DNA from: Polyangiaceae bacterium UTPRO1
GTDB taxonomy: Bacteria; Desulfobacterota; Binatia; UTPRO1
Length of the DNA stretch: 60,323 nucleotides
Assembly: GCA_002050235.1 (NCBI GenBank)
Contig: MWST01000028.1
Coordinates: 1 to 60,323, forward strand
Direction: 5' to 3'
Below, in pieces: positions 33,064 through 41,093 of this stretch. A program made the translations under genes and the position numbers. The notes under the pieces were generated by a model, which saw only the letters and a program-made list of their open reading frames with translations, had not been told where the DNA came from and did no database searches. How positions within the stretch are numbered: position 1 is the stretch's first letter; each line of letters begins with the position of its first letter.

Positions 33064-36000
33064 TCACGGTGAGGGCGTGGCGCTCGGCGTGGGTGCGGCG
33101 GTCCGGGTCGGCGCCGGCGCCGCGCGGCAGCTCAACAGCAGGGTGTCGCTGTCCTCGAGTCCCCTGGTGCCGCCGATCGGCGGCACCGAGGTCGTGTTGG
33201 TGCGGAACTTCTCGCTGCGCTCGGCTAGGCCGCGGCGCTCGACGACGATGTCGACCGGCTCGGTGCAGTTGTCGGGCGGCTCGAGGACGAGCGGCGGATC
33301 GAACGCCAGGGTGTTGCCGCTCGTACCCGACGGTTGGACCGTGCTCAGGCGGCCGAAGGCGCCGAGGAGGGCGTTGGCGTTGGCCTTGTCGGTAGCGTCG
33401 GCGGAATTCGGCCGCGGGCTCACCAGTACGTACTTCACGATGCCGGGCGGCGCCGTGCAGGCCGGCAGGTTGGGGTCGACGTTCTGCATGCAGAAGGCGA
33501 CGCGGAAGCTGCACTTGTTGTCGGCCGCGAGGTCGAAGTCGCAGCTCGGATCGCCGTCGACGCAGCTCTGCTTGAAGCTCGGTAGACCGTCGCTGCCGAG
33601 GAAGGGGGTGTTGAACGGGTTGATCACGGCCCATTCGGCGATGCAGTCGGTCGTCTGCGCCCCGCCGCCCGGGATCAGGGTCTCGAACCGGCAGGTCGGG
33701 CTGCAGCCGTCGCCCGGCACGTCGTCGCCGAGGTCGCACTGCTCGCCGAGCTCGACGATGCCGTTCGGACACGCCGGGGTCGGCTGGACGCCGGGATCGG
33801 TTGGGGTCACGGTCGGGGGAGAGGCTTCCGGAGTCGCCGTGGAGCTCGGCGTCGCCTCCGCACCGGCGGTCGGCGTAGCGGTTGCCGTCGGCGGCGGCGT
33901 GTCGGTAGGTGTCGGGGTCGTGGTCGCGGTCGGCGTTGCCGTGAGCGTCGGCATCGCGGTCAGCGTCGGCGTTGGCGTCGGGAGCGGGCAGAAGGCGTCG
34001 TCTCCGAGCGCCAAGCCGACCCGCGCCAGCTCCCGGTCTACGAGCGGCAGAGTCTGGCGGACGACGTCCGAGCCGGCGCAGGCGTAAGCGCGGGTCACGC
34101 ACGCCGCCATCGCCGCAGGATCGGCGGCGGGCGCGGCGCCGAGCTCGGCGCAGCGTTCGTCGATCGCGGCGTAGCCGAGACCGCTCGCTTCGCGGAGCAC
34201 GTCGGGGGGTAGCGCGCCGCAGGCGGCGTGGATGGCCCCCAGCATCTTGGCGCGGGCGCCGGTCGTGGGATCGTCGAGCACGAGGAGCTTGCGCGCGCAG
34301 GCGGCGCCGACCTTTGCGCAGGCCTCGCGCGGCTTGCCGTCGAGACGGCACTTCAAGAGCGAGTCGACGCAGGTACGCGTCACCGATAGCTGCCGCCCCA
34401 TCAGCTTGCGCCCGCTCGCCACGACCGCGCGTTGACAGCGCAGGGTCTGCGCCGCCACGGGGAGCCCGGCGAGACCGTCGTCCGATCCGAGCGGCGCCGG
34501 CAGGCAGGCAGCCTCGCTCTCGGAGTCGATGCCGAGGAGGTCGAGGATGTCGCCGATCCGCGGCGCCCCCATACCGAGCGCCCGTTCGGTCGTGCACGGC
34601 CCCACGATCTGCAGGCATCCGAGGATGGCCTCGGACGAGCTCAGCTCGATGCCGTGGCATTGCGGCTGGAGGAGCGCGAAGCCGAGGATGTCGGTGCTGC
34701 GCATGATCTCGATCGGAACCGGCGGCGGATGACCGCCGCAAGCCGCCAGGAACTGCGAGCGGAAGCGGACGTGCTTGGCGGCGAGCTTGTCGATCTTGGC
34801 GCGGCAGCGCCTGCCGGCACCGGTGAGGCACGTCGAGCGCGGGACGCCGGCGGGTTTCGACTGCAGGCACTTGAGGCCGTCCACGGCGCAGGACTCGAAG
34901 GCCTTGAGCCCGGCGAGCACGACTGCGGCGTTCGCCTTGCCGAGCGTCTGCTCGCACGCGAGCACGGCGCGCGGTTCGATCAGGGGTAGCGCCGTGCTCG
35001 TCGGCAGCGGCGTCGGCGTCGGCGTCACGGTCGGGGTTCGGGTCGGGGTCGGAGTCGCAGTGCGGGTCGGGGTCGCAGTCCGGGTCGGGTTCGTCGACGT
35101 CGGCGTCAGCGTCGGCGTCGGCGTCAGCGTCGGACACGTGAAGGCGCTGCAGTCGGCGTTGCAGCAGGCGCCGTCGGCGCCGGCGCCGGGATCGCAGATC
35201 TCGCCGGGCTGGCGGATGCCGTCGCCGCACACGGCGCAGGCCGGGAACGGCGCCTGGTTGTTGGTGACCTCGGTGTAGGCCGGATCGAAGACCACCTTGG
35301 CGCCGATCTGCGGCGCCAAGGCGGGCGAGTGGGTGAGGGTGATCCGGCCCGCGGGCGAGGCGCGATAGGCGCCGCCGCCGCCGATCGACATTGCTCCCGA
35401 GGAGATCAGGTCGATCCTCGGGTTCGCGGTTACGAGCGGCGCCGAGGCGTTTACGACCAGACCGGGAGCGAGGGTGAGGTCGCAGCTCGCGATGGTGACG
35501 TCGCCGCCGACGGCGTTGGCGCTCGCCGTCACGTCGAGCGACCGCGAGACCGCGAGCGTGCCATACGCGCCGAGGCCGTTGCGGATGGTCACCGAGCCGC
35601 CGCTCGCCGAGTTGGCGGTGCCCTTGGCGTTGACGGTTGCGCCGAAGGACACCGAGCGGCCGCCGTAGACGCTGAGCGTACCGCCGCCGTCGCTCCCGGA
35701 GAGGTTCATGCTGCCGGTGATCGTGCCGTCGCGGCCGACGAAGACGTCGATGTCGCCGCCGGAGCCGGAATCATCGTTGACGATGCTCTGCGCGCCGCTC
35801 ACATCGATGACGCTCGAGAGCGTGAGGTCGCCGTCGAGGGCGCCCAGGCGCGAGAGCTCGTTGTCGCTACTGTCGATGACGACCCCGCCGCCGCCGCCGC
35901 CCGGGGAGGCGCCGGTCGCCCGCAACGCGCCCGAGACGATCGCCGGTCCGAAAGCTTGTAGCGTGATGCCGCCGCCGTCCCAGCCGCCGTCGACGTCGCT

Positions 36001-36846
36001 GCTGCCGTTCGCCTTGATGTCGCCGAGCACGGTTAGCGTCCCGCCGACCTTGACGCCGCCGACCCGATCGACGCCGGCGCGCACCGTGACGTCGCCGCCG
36101 CCGCCGCCGTTGACGCTGCTGACGTCGAGCATCTTCTCGATGCGGACGTCGTCGCCGGAGATGACGTCGATGTCGCCGCCGTCACTGACGCCGCCGGTCG
36201 CGTCGACGGCCTGGGCGAAGAGCGTGTCGGTGCCGGCCTGGGTCGCCAGGCTGCCGCCGCCGCCCTGGGAGCCGCCGCTCAGGTCTATGGTGCCGCGGTG
36301 GCTGAACGTGGTTCCGGCGACGACCATGATGGTGCCGCCGCTGGCGCTGTTCGGCCCTCCGCTCTCGATGCCGCGCGAGCGCAGCACGCCGCCGGAGACG
36401 AGATCGACGGCGGTGCCGGCGCGCAGGCGGACGGTGCCGCCGCTGTTGCCCGAGACGTCGATCGTGCCGCTCACCGCGATGCTGTCGAGGGCGCTGAGCT
36501 CGATCGTGCCGCCGGCGAAGTTGGCATCGGAGCGCGCCTTGAGGACGCCGCGCACTTCGATCTGTCCGGCGGTGACGACGAGCGTGGAGGCCTTCGTCCC
36601 CGGTTTGGAGACGTCGAAGGTGCCGGTGAAGATGACTTTCCGGTTGCCGAAGTCGAGCACGCAGCCGTCGGGAGCGCTGCCGCCGGGGATGGTGCATACC
36701 GCAGTCGTCGGACCGCAGGGCGCGAAGAGGATGGGGTTGTTCTCGGGGGTCAGGTTGCAGACCGCCGCTTCGGCAGCCGCCGCGGGAAGATTCCCGGCGA
36801 GACAAGCGATCGTGAGTAGCGCCCGCAGCCGTGCCGACCACCGCAT
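33064..36846 (-). CDS. Secreted giant with beta-helix-like repeats and Cys-rich modules, paralogue B
   Basis: About 1260 residues with signal peptide MRWSARLRALLTIACLAGNL. The module order equals paralogue A: N-terminal Cys segment, Gly-rich beta-helix-like repeats (about 70-500; GGTIELSALDSIAVSGTIDV), CGDGIRQPGEICDPGAGADG (about 537-556), a long Pro/Thr linker, a Cys-rich helical domain (about 620-955; GRRCRAKIDKLAAKH), and a second linker. It then adds a second Cys box (CPNGIVELGEQCDLGDD) missing from A, and finally the DCIAEW/CVDGDPSCDFD module, ending in a Thr/Pro tail. It lies 49 bases before paralogue A and has its own promoter. Duplication followed by gain or loss of one box is the simplest history. 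Confidence 0.77.
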   Translation of the reverse strand: MRWSARLRALLTIACLAGNLPAAAAEAAVCNLTPENNPILFAPCGPTTAVCTIPGGSAPDGCVLDFGNRKVIFTGTFDVSKPGTKASTLVVTAGQIEVRGVLKARSDANFAGGTIELSALDSIAVSGTIDVSGNSGGTVRLRAGTAVDLVSGGVLRSRGIESGGPNSASGGTIMVVAGTTFSHRGTIDLSGGSQGGGGSLATQAGTDTLFAQAVDATGGVSDGGDIDVISGDDVRIEKMLDVSSVNGGGGGDVTVRAGVDRVGGVKVGGTLTVLGDIKANGSSDVDGGWDGGGITLQAFGPAIVSGALRATGASPGGGGGGVVIDSSDNELSRLGALDGDLTLSSVIDVSGAQSIVNDDSGSGGDIDVFVGRDGTITGSMNLSGSDGGGTLSVYGGRSVSFGATVNAKGTANSASGGSVTIRNGLGAYGTLAVSRSLDVTASANAVGGDVTIASCDLTLAPGLVVNASAPLVTANPRIDLISSGAMSIGGGGAYRASPAGRITLTHSPALAPQIGAKVVFDPAYTEVTNNQAPFPACAVCGDGIRQPGEICDPGAGADGACCNADCSAFTCPTLTPTPTLTPTSTNPTRTATPTRTATPTPTRTPTVTPTPTPLPTSTALPLIEPRAVLACEQTLGKANAAVVLAGLKAFESCAVDGLKCLQSKPAGVPRSTCLTGAGRRCRAKIDKLAAKHVRFRSQFLAACGGHPPPVPIEIMRSTDILGFALLQPQCHGIELSSSEAILGCLQIVGPCTTERALGMGAPRIGDILDLLGIDSESEAACLPAPLGSDDGLAGLPVAAQTLRCQRAVVASGRKLMGRQLSVTRTCVDSLLKCRLDGKPREACAKVGAACARKLLVLDDPTTGARAKMLGAIHAACGALPPDVLREASGLGYAAIDERCAELGAAPAADPAAMAACVTRAYACAGSDVVRQTLPLVDRELARVGLALGDDAFCPLPTPTPTLTAMPTLTATPTATTTPTPTDTPPPTATATPTAGAEATPSSTATPEASPPTVTPTDPGVQPTPACPNGIVELGEQCDLGDDVPGDGCSPTCRFETLIPGGGAQTTDCIAEWAVINPFNTPFLGSDGLPSFKQSCVDGDPSCDFDLAADNKCSFRVAFCMQNVDPNLPACTAPPGIVKYVLVSPRPNSADATDKANANALLGAFGRLSTVQPSGTSGNTLAFDPPLVLEPPDNCTEPVDIVVERRGLAERSEKFRTNTTSVPPIGGTRGLEDSDTLLLSCRAAPAPTRTAAPTPSATPSP
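33786..33985 (-). repeat. Low-complexity Pro/Thr-coding repeat, second linker of paralogue B
   Basis: Degenerate GTCGG-type repeats encode alternating Thr-Pro-Thr-Ala stretches (PTLTAMPTLTATPTATTTP). It is about three times longer than the matching linker in paralogue A, showing length variation between the two genes. Confidence 0.6.
34996..35142 (-). repeat. Low-complexity Pro/Thr-coding repeat, first linker of paralogue B
   Basis: Tandem GTCGGNGTCGGN-like units encode PTLTPTPTLTPTSTNP and RTATPTRTATPTPTRTP, a flexible extracellular linker joining the Cys box to the helical domain. Confidence 0.6.
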
Positions 36847-36855
36847 AGATTCGAC

Positions 36856-36885
36856 AAGATAGTGGGCATGTCAGATCGCACGCAA
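36856..36885 (-). promoter_or_regulatory. Candidate near-leaderless promoter of paralogue B
   Basis: On the minus strand TTGCGT (36885-36880) and TATCTT (36861-36856) are 18 bases apart. The ATG at 36846 lies nine bases after the -10 box, so the leader would be about two bases. The -35 box resembles that of paralogue A (TTGCGG), as expected after duplication with the promoter. Confidence 0.45.
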
Positions 36886-36984
36886 CCCATTTTCCGACGT
36901 TCGCCTGGGCCGTGGCTCCCGGACGCGGGTCGACGTCGGGACTGCTGTGCGTGCCGCCATGGTCCCGGCCGCCGGTCTCGCGCC

Positions 36985-37016
36985 GCGCCCCGCTCATCCC
37001 CGTCCGGGAGGGGCGC
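36985..37016 (-). terminator. GC hairpin directly after the acyltransferase gene
   Basis: GGGGCGC (37010-37016) and GCGCCCC (36985-36991) are complementary, beginning at the base after the stop codon on the minus strand. The loop is 18 bases and no T-run follows. Confidence 0.33.
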
Positions 37017-37688
37017 TCAAGCCGGCCGGCGAGCGCGGCGATGGACCGGCCGGGCCGGCGCGCCGACGTAGGTGACGCCGTCTTCGAGCGCCTCGAGCGC
37101 GACGGCGCCGGCGCCGAGGACCGTACCGGCGCCGACCGTGAGGCCGGGCAGCACGATCGCTCCCGTTCCGAGCTCGGCGGCTTCGCCGACGCGGACGTTT
37201 CCTGCTACGCGCGCGTTCGGGTGCAGCGTCGCATAGGCGTCGACGATCCCGTCGTGCGCTACCTGGGCGTGCAGGTTCACGGTGACGAAGGCGCCGAGCC
37301 GCACGTTCACGGTGACGATGGCGCCGGCGGCGACGTAGCTCCCCGGACCGATCTCGACGTTCGGGCCGACGATGGCGCGCGGGTGGACGACGGTAGCCCA
37401 GGAGAGTCCGAGCGGCGCCAGGCGCGCCACCAGGCGCTGCTTCAGACGCGGGAGCCCGACGCCGAGCACGAGGAGCGTTGCGCGGCGGTCGGCGTAGTCG
37501 GCGACGGCATCGAGCGGCCCGGCGATCGCGCCCAGACCCGAAGACAGGGGTCCGGGAGGCCGGACGTCGTCGAAGAACACCGCCTCGGGGCTCTCGCCAC
37601 GGGCGCGTTCGTGCTCGACGAGCGACCAGGCCACCTCCTCGGCGTGCCCGCCCGCACCCACCACCAGGTAGCGCACGCAGACGAGCAT
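37017..37688 (-). CDS. NeuD/PglD-like sugar O- or N-acyltransferase
   Basis: About 223 residues. The N-terminal Rossmann-like part starts YLVVGAGGHAEEVAWSL and contains FFDD and VLGVGLPRLKQRL. The C-terminal left-handed beta-helix has hexapeptide repeats (ATVVHPRAIVGPNVEIGPGS, NLHAQVAHDGIV with the conserved catalytic His area, GNVRVGEAAELGTGAIVLPG) and ends in the signature GVTYVGAPARPV. PglD and NeuD acetylate UDP-linked amino sugars or sialic acids. Next to a flagellin gene and glycosylation operons it could modify a flagellin sugar, but it is transcribed away from them and lacks partner sugar-synthesis genes here. Confidence 0.83.
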   Translation of the reverse strand: MLVCVRYLVVGAGGHAEEVAWSLVEHERARGESPEAVFFDDVRPPGPLSSGLGAIAGPLDAVADYADRRATLLVLGVGLPRLKQRLVARLAPLGLSWATVVHPRAIVGPNVEIGPGSYVAAGAIVTVNVRLGAFVTVNLHAQVAHDGIVDAYATLHPNARVAGNVRVGEAAELGTGAIVLPGLTVGAGTVLGAGAVALEALEDGVTYVGAPARPVHRRARRPA

Positions 37689-37955
37689 GCCGGGCCACCG
37701 GCGACCTCGACAAGTTCCGGAAACAGCGGCCGCTGCTGCCGGTCCGGTGGGTTTGCCGGCGTTGGTACCGCCGCTGCCGCCGACCAGCCGGCCGATCTAC
37801 GGTACGAGACTGCCGGCCGGTCGGATTCCCGGCATCGGTCCCTATCTACGGGGCCGGGACCGGGCAGCCGTCGCCGCCGCCGGCAGCTGCCGTGCGAGCT
37901 GCGCCGGCGAGACGCGCAGCGGATCCGTGCGGTCGGCGCAAAGCGTCGCCGGCGC

Positions 37956-37983
37956 TCAAGTTTCCCGTGGACGCCGACGATAA
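37956..37983 (+). promoter_or_regulatory. Sigma-28 (FliA) promoter of flagellin
   Basis: TCAAGTTT (37956-37963) and GACGATAA (37976-37983) match the FliA consensus TAAAGTTT and GCCGATAA at 7 of 8 positions each, with a 12-base spacer (11 is usual). It lies about 120 bases before flagellin. The rest of the 416-base gap (37689-38104) holds no gene; its downstream part is the structured leader. Confidence 0.75.
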
Positions 37984-38021
37984 CGGCGGCGAGAGGGAAC
38001 GAACCAGTGAGCCGGGCGGGA

Positions 38022-38086
38022 TGGTCCCCCCGGTGGTCGCTCCCGACGCACAACAACGGCCTCGGACACGGACGTCGGGGACCACC
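38022..38086 (+). promoter_or_regulatory. Structured flagellin leader with alternative hairpins
   Basis: The segment CGTCGGGGACCACC (38073-38086) can pair with 38032-38048 (GGTGGTC plus CCGACG, small bulge) or, exclusively, its GGGGACCA can pair with TGGTCCCC at 38022-38029. The stem ends eight bases before the ribosome site GGAGGAG (38094-38100). This layout could let leader folding control flagellin translation. Confidence 0.4.
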
Positions 38087-38104
38087 AAACCACGGAGGAG
38101 TTCC

Positions 38105-38926
38105 ATGGCTCTCAACATCAGCACCAACGTCGCGTCGCTGAACGCCCAGCGACACCTCGAGACCTCGAGCAGCAGCCTCAACACTTCCCTCGAGCGGCTC
38201 GCATCCGGTCTGCGCATCAACAGCGCCGCCGACGACGCCGCCGGTCTCGCCATCGCCGACCGGCTGCGCGCCGACGTCCGCATCGCCACCCAGGCCGTCC
38301 GCAACGCCAACGACGGCATCAGCGCCATCAGCATCGGCGAGAAGGCGCTCGGCAAGGCGGGCGACATCCTGGCGCGCCTCTCCGAGCTCGCCTCGCAGTC
38401 GGCGACCGGTACCGTCAGCAACTCCCAGCGCAGCGCGCTGCAGGAGGAGTTCACGGCGCTCGTGTCCGAAATCGACCGGATCTCGAACACCACGACCTTC
38501 AACGGCGTGAACCTGCTGTCGGCGGGCACTACGGTCTCGCTCCAGGTCGGCCTCGACGGCACGGCCGACAGCCGCATCTCGTTCACCACCGTCGACGGCT
38601 CCTCGAGCGGCATGGGCCTCTCGAACGTCAGCGTCTCGACCGCCGAAGCTGCGCAGTCGGCGCTCGGGTCGATCTCGTCGGCGATCGCGACGGCGGCGAG
38701 CCGCCGCGGCTCGCTCGGCTCGATCCAGAGCCGGCTCAACACGGCGATCGCGAACCTCCGCGTCGCCCGTGAGAACTTCGCCGCCGCCGAGTCGCGCATC
38801 CGCGACGCCGACGTCGCGGAGGAGACGGCGAACCTCACCCGCACCACGATCCTCCAGCAGGCGGGTGTCTCGGTGTTGGCGCAGGCCAATCAGCAGCCGG
38901 GATTGGCACTGTCGCTGCTGCGATAA
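38105..38926 (+). CDS. fliC: Flagellin
   Basis: About 273 residues, ATG with ribosome site GGAGGAG. It has the conserved N-terminal D0/D1 helices (MALNISTNVASLNAQRHLET, RLASGLRINSAADDAAGLAI) and the C-terminal helix (SRIRDADVAEETANLTRTTI, LAQANQQPGLALSLLR). The central variable region is very short and rich in Ser, Thr and Gly (DGSSSGMGLSNVSVST), the kind of surface that carries O-linked glycans; the neighbouring glycosyltransferase operons fit that. It is the filament subunit, exported by the flagellar type III system. It is driven by a sigma-28 promoter and followed by a 12-bp hairpin. Confidence 0.96.
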   Translation: MALNISTNVASLNAQRHLETSSSSLNTSLERLASGLRINSAADDAAGLAIADRLRADVRIATQAVRNANDGISAISIGEKALGKAGDILARLSELASQSATGTVSNSQRSALQEEFTALVSEIDRISNTTTFNGVNLLSAGTTVSLQVGLDGTADSRISFTTVDGSSSGMGLSNVSVSTAEAAQSALGSISSAIATAASRRGSLGSIQSRLNTAIANLRVARENFAAAESRIRDADVAEETANLTRTTILQQAGVSVLAQANQQPGLALSLLR

Positions 38927-38951
38927 GTCGGTAACACGCAGGGCCACGCAT

Positions 38952-38979
38952 GGCCGCCGGCGCTCCCGCGCCGGCGGCC
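38952..38979 (+). terminator. 12-bp hairpin between flagellin and flaG
   Basis: GGCCGCCGGCGC (38952-38963) and GCGCCGGCGGCC (38968-38979) form a perfect 12-bp stem with loop TCCC, 25 bases after the flagellin stop. No T-run follows, so it may stabilise the mRNA end or reduce, not abolish, readthrough into flaG. Confidence 0.6.
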
Positions 38980-38997
38980 GTAGTGGGGAAAACCAGG

Positions 38998-39321
38998 ATG
39001 TCGATAACGCGAATCGAAGGAGCTCGAGCGGTAGACGCAGCATCGGCGAAGCTTGCGCCGAAACCGCAGCAACCCGCGATGACCAGGAAGTCGGCGACCG
39101 AAGAAGCGCCGCCGGCAGCCGCCGATCCGAAAGCGCCGGCGCCGGCCTTCAAGCCCTACGCGCTGTCGTTTCGTTTCGAGAAAGACCTCAACAGAGTGGT
39201 GGTGAAGGTGATCGATCCGGAAACCGGGGAATTGTTGCGCGAGGTTCCGCCCGAAGAGGTGATCGCGGCGCTGAAGCGGCTGCGGAAAACGCCCGGAGCT
39301 CTCGTGGACGAGGAGGTCTGA
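38998..39321 (+). CDS. flaG: FlaG family protein
   Basis: About 107 residues. ATG 38998 was chosen because the upstream ATG 38950 would translate through the terminator hairpin. A variable Ala/Pro-rich first half precedes the conserved FlaG end (LSFRFEKDLNRVVVKVIDPE, TGELLREVPPEEV). FlaG influences filament length in several bacteria. fliD starts three bases after its stop. Confidence 0.85.
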   Translation: MSITRIEGARAVDAASAKLAPKPQQPAMTRKSATEEAPPAAADPKAPAPAFKPYALSFRFEKDLNRVVVKVIDPETGELLREVPPEEVIAALKRLRKTPGALVDEEV

Positions 39322-39324
39322 GCC

Positions 39325-40698
39325 GTGCCCACGATCACGATCGGCGGTCTCGCGACCGGCCTCGACACCGACAAGATCGTCACCCAGCTGGTCGCGCTCG
39401 AGCGCCAGCGCGGCGTCGGGACGCTGCAGGCGCAGCGCACGGACGCGAACACGCGCCGCATCGCGCTGCAGACCTTCAACGCCAAGGTCACGGCATTCCT
39501 CGCCGCCGTCGACAAGCTGAAGAACCCGGACGACGTCATCGCCCGCAAGGCGTCGTCGAGCAACGAGAACGTGCTCACCGCTACGGCCGGCGTCGGCGCC
39601 CGCAGCGGCTCGACCGAGATCACCGTCGATCACCTGGCGCGCCCCGCGATCGCGGCTTCGGCCAACGGCAAGGCCGCCGCGACCTCGACGGTCGCGACCG
39701 GCAGCGGCACCTTCGCCTTCCGCGTCGGCGCCGACGGTCCGGTGCAGGCGATCGCCGTCGACGCTACGACGACGCTCACGGATCTCGCCGCGGCCATCAA
39801 CGCCCTCGCCGCCGGCGCCACCGCGTCGGTCGTGAACGTCGGGACGGCGGCGAGCCCGGACTACCGGCTCCGGCTCGCGAGCGACGCCACCGGAACCGAG
39901 GCTGCGGTCGCCATCGTCACCGACGATACCACGCTCGGCGTCGCCGTCTCCCAGAGCGCGCTCGATGCTCAGTTCACCGTGAGCGGCTTCGCCGACCCCT
40001 TGACGCGAGCCGGCAACCGCTTCGACGACGTCGTTCCCGGGGTGACGATCGAGCTGCGGTCCGCCGGCGGCCCGGTGTCGGTGGCCGTCGCCGACGACGC
40101 CGACGTCAGCGCGCAACGGGTCGACGCCGTGGTGAAGGCCTTCAACGACATCGTCACCTTCGTCGCCGGCGAGAGCACGATCGAGCAGGACACCAGCAGC
40201 GACGATCGCTCGGTGACGATCGGCCCGCTGGCGCTCGACGGCACCGTGCGCGGCATCATGGACTCGCTCCGCAGCATCATCTCGGGTCCGACCGACACCG
40301 GCGGCGCCGACGACTACCGCGTTCTGGCGCAGATCGGGATCACGACCGCCCGCGACGGGACCCTGGCCTTCGACCAGACGGCGTTTCGCACCGAGCTGCA
40401 GGCTCGCGGCGCCGACGTCGCCAAGCTCTTCGGCGGTGCCGCCGGGGGCGCCGGCGTCGCCGACCGCCTCTCCGACTACCTCGCGGCCGTCACCCAGTCG
40501 GGCGGTCTGATCGACGTCCGCAACACCACCGTAGCCGACGAGATCCGCTCGCTCGAAGAGCGGATCGCCGCCGGCCAGCGTAGCCTCGACGCCTACGAGG
40601 AGAACCTCCGAGCTCAGTTCACCAGCCTCGAAGTCCTGGTGCAGAGCCTCAAGTCGCAGGGCGGCTTCCTCGCCGGCGCCCTCGGGAGAACATCATGA
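39325..40698 (+). CDS. fliD: Flagellar filament cap FliD (HAP2)
   Basis: About 457 residues, GTG start. The N-terminal FliD domain (ITIGGLATGLDTDKIVTQLV, LERQRGVGTLQAQ) and the C-terminal domain (VDVRNTT-like, then a coiled coil SLEERIAAGQRSLDAYEENL ending QFTSLEVLVQSLKSQGGFLA) are typical. FliD pentamers cap the filament and place flagellin subunits. fliS begins inside its last codons (ATGA). Confidence 0.95.
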   Translation: MPTITIGGLATGLDTDKIVTQLVALERQRGVGTLQAQRTDANTRRIALQTFNAKVTAFLAAVDKLKNPDDVIARKASSSNENVLTATAGVGARSGSTEITVDHLARPAIAASANGKAAATSTVATGSGTFAFRVGADGPVQAIAVDATTTLTDLAAAINALAAGATASVVNVGTAASPDYRLRLASDATGTEAAVAIVTDDTTLGVAVSQSALDAQFTVSGFADPLTRAGNRFDDVVPGVTIELRSAGGPVSVAVADDADVSAQRVDAVVKAFNDIVTFVAGESTIEQDTSSDDRSVTIGPLALDGTVRGIMDSLRSIISGPTDTGGADDYRVLAQIGITTARDGTLAFDQTAFRTELQARGADVAKLFGGAAGGAGVADRLSDYLAAVTQSGGLIDVRNTTVADEIRSLEERIAAGQRSLDAYEENLRAQFTSLEVLVQSLKSQGGFLAGALGRTS

Positions 40699-41093
40699 TC
40701 TCGCCGCAAACCCCCGCACGCCAGTATCAACAGGTCCAGTTTCAAACCATCGACCGGGGACGGCTGCTGCTGATGATGTTCGACGGCGGCGACCGCTTCC
40801 TCGCCGAGGCCGGGCGGTGCCTGGCGAGCGGTGATGTCGTCGCCTTCTCCCAGGCGCTGCGCCGCGCCCAGGCTGTCATCGCCGAGTTGCTCTCGACCCT
40901 CGACCACAAGCGCGGCGGCGAGATCGCCGGCAATCTCGACCGCCTCTATCGCTTCATGCTCGATCACTTGACGGAAGCGAATCTCGCCCAGAGCGGCCGC
41001 CACGTGCTCCAGGTGCAGCGCCTCTTCGGCATCATCGGCGGCGCCTACCGCGAGATCCTGCGCCACGGCACGCCCGAGCTCGATGCCGCCTGA
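40695..41093 (+). CDS. fliS: Flagellin export chaperone FliS
   Basis: About 132 residues, four-helix protein starting with the flagellin-binding segment ARQYQQVQFQTIDRGRLLLM and MFDGGDRFL. It has the conserved NLDRLYRFMLDHLTEANL. FliS binds the C-terminus of flagellin and keeps it unpolymerised until export. The length is normal. Confidence 0.93.
   Translation: MISPQTPARQYQQVQFQTIDRGRLLLMMFDGGDRFLAEAGRCLASGDVVAFSQALRRAQAVIAELLSTLDHKRGGEIAGNLDRLYRFMLDHLTEANLAQSGRHVLQVQRLFGIIGGAYREILRHGTPELDAA

Noticed and set aside
34996..35142. CRISPR-like repeat array
   Set aside because: The repeats are short, degenerate and in frame, encoding Pro/Thr linker; no spacers or cas genes exist.
37689..38104. 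Coding sequence in the gap before flagellin
   Set aside because: Open frames there continue into flagellin or antisense to it and show no motif; the gap is explained by the sigma-28 promoter and the structured leader.
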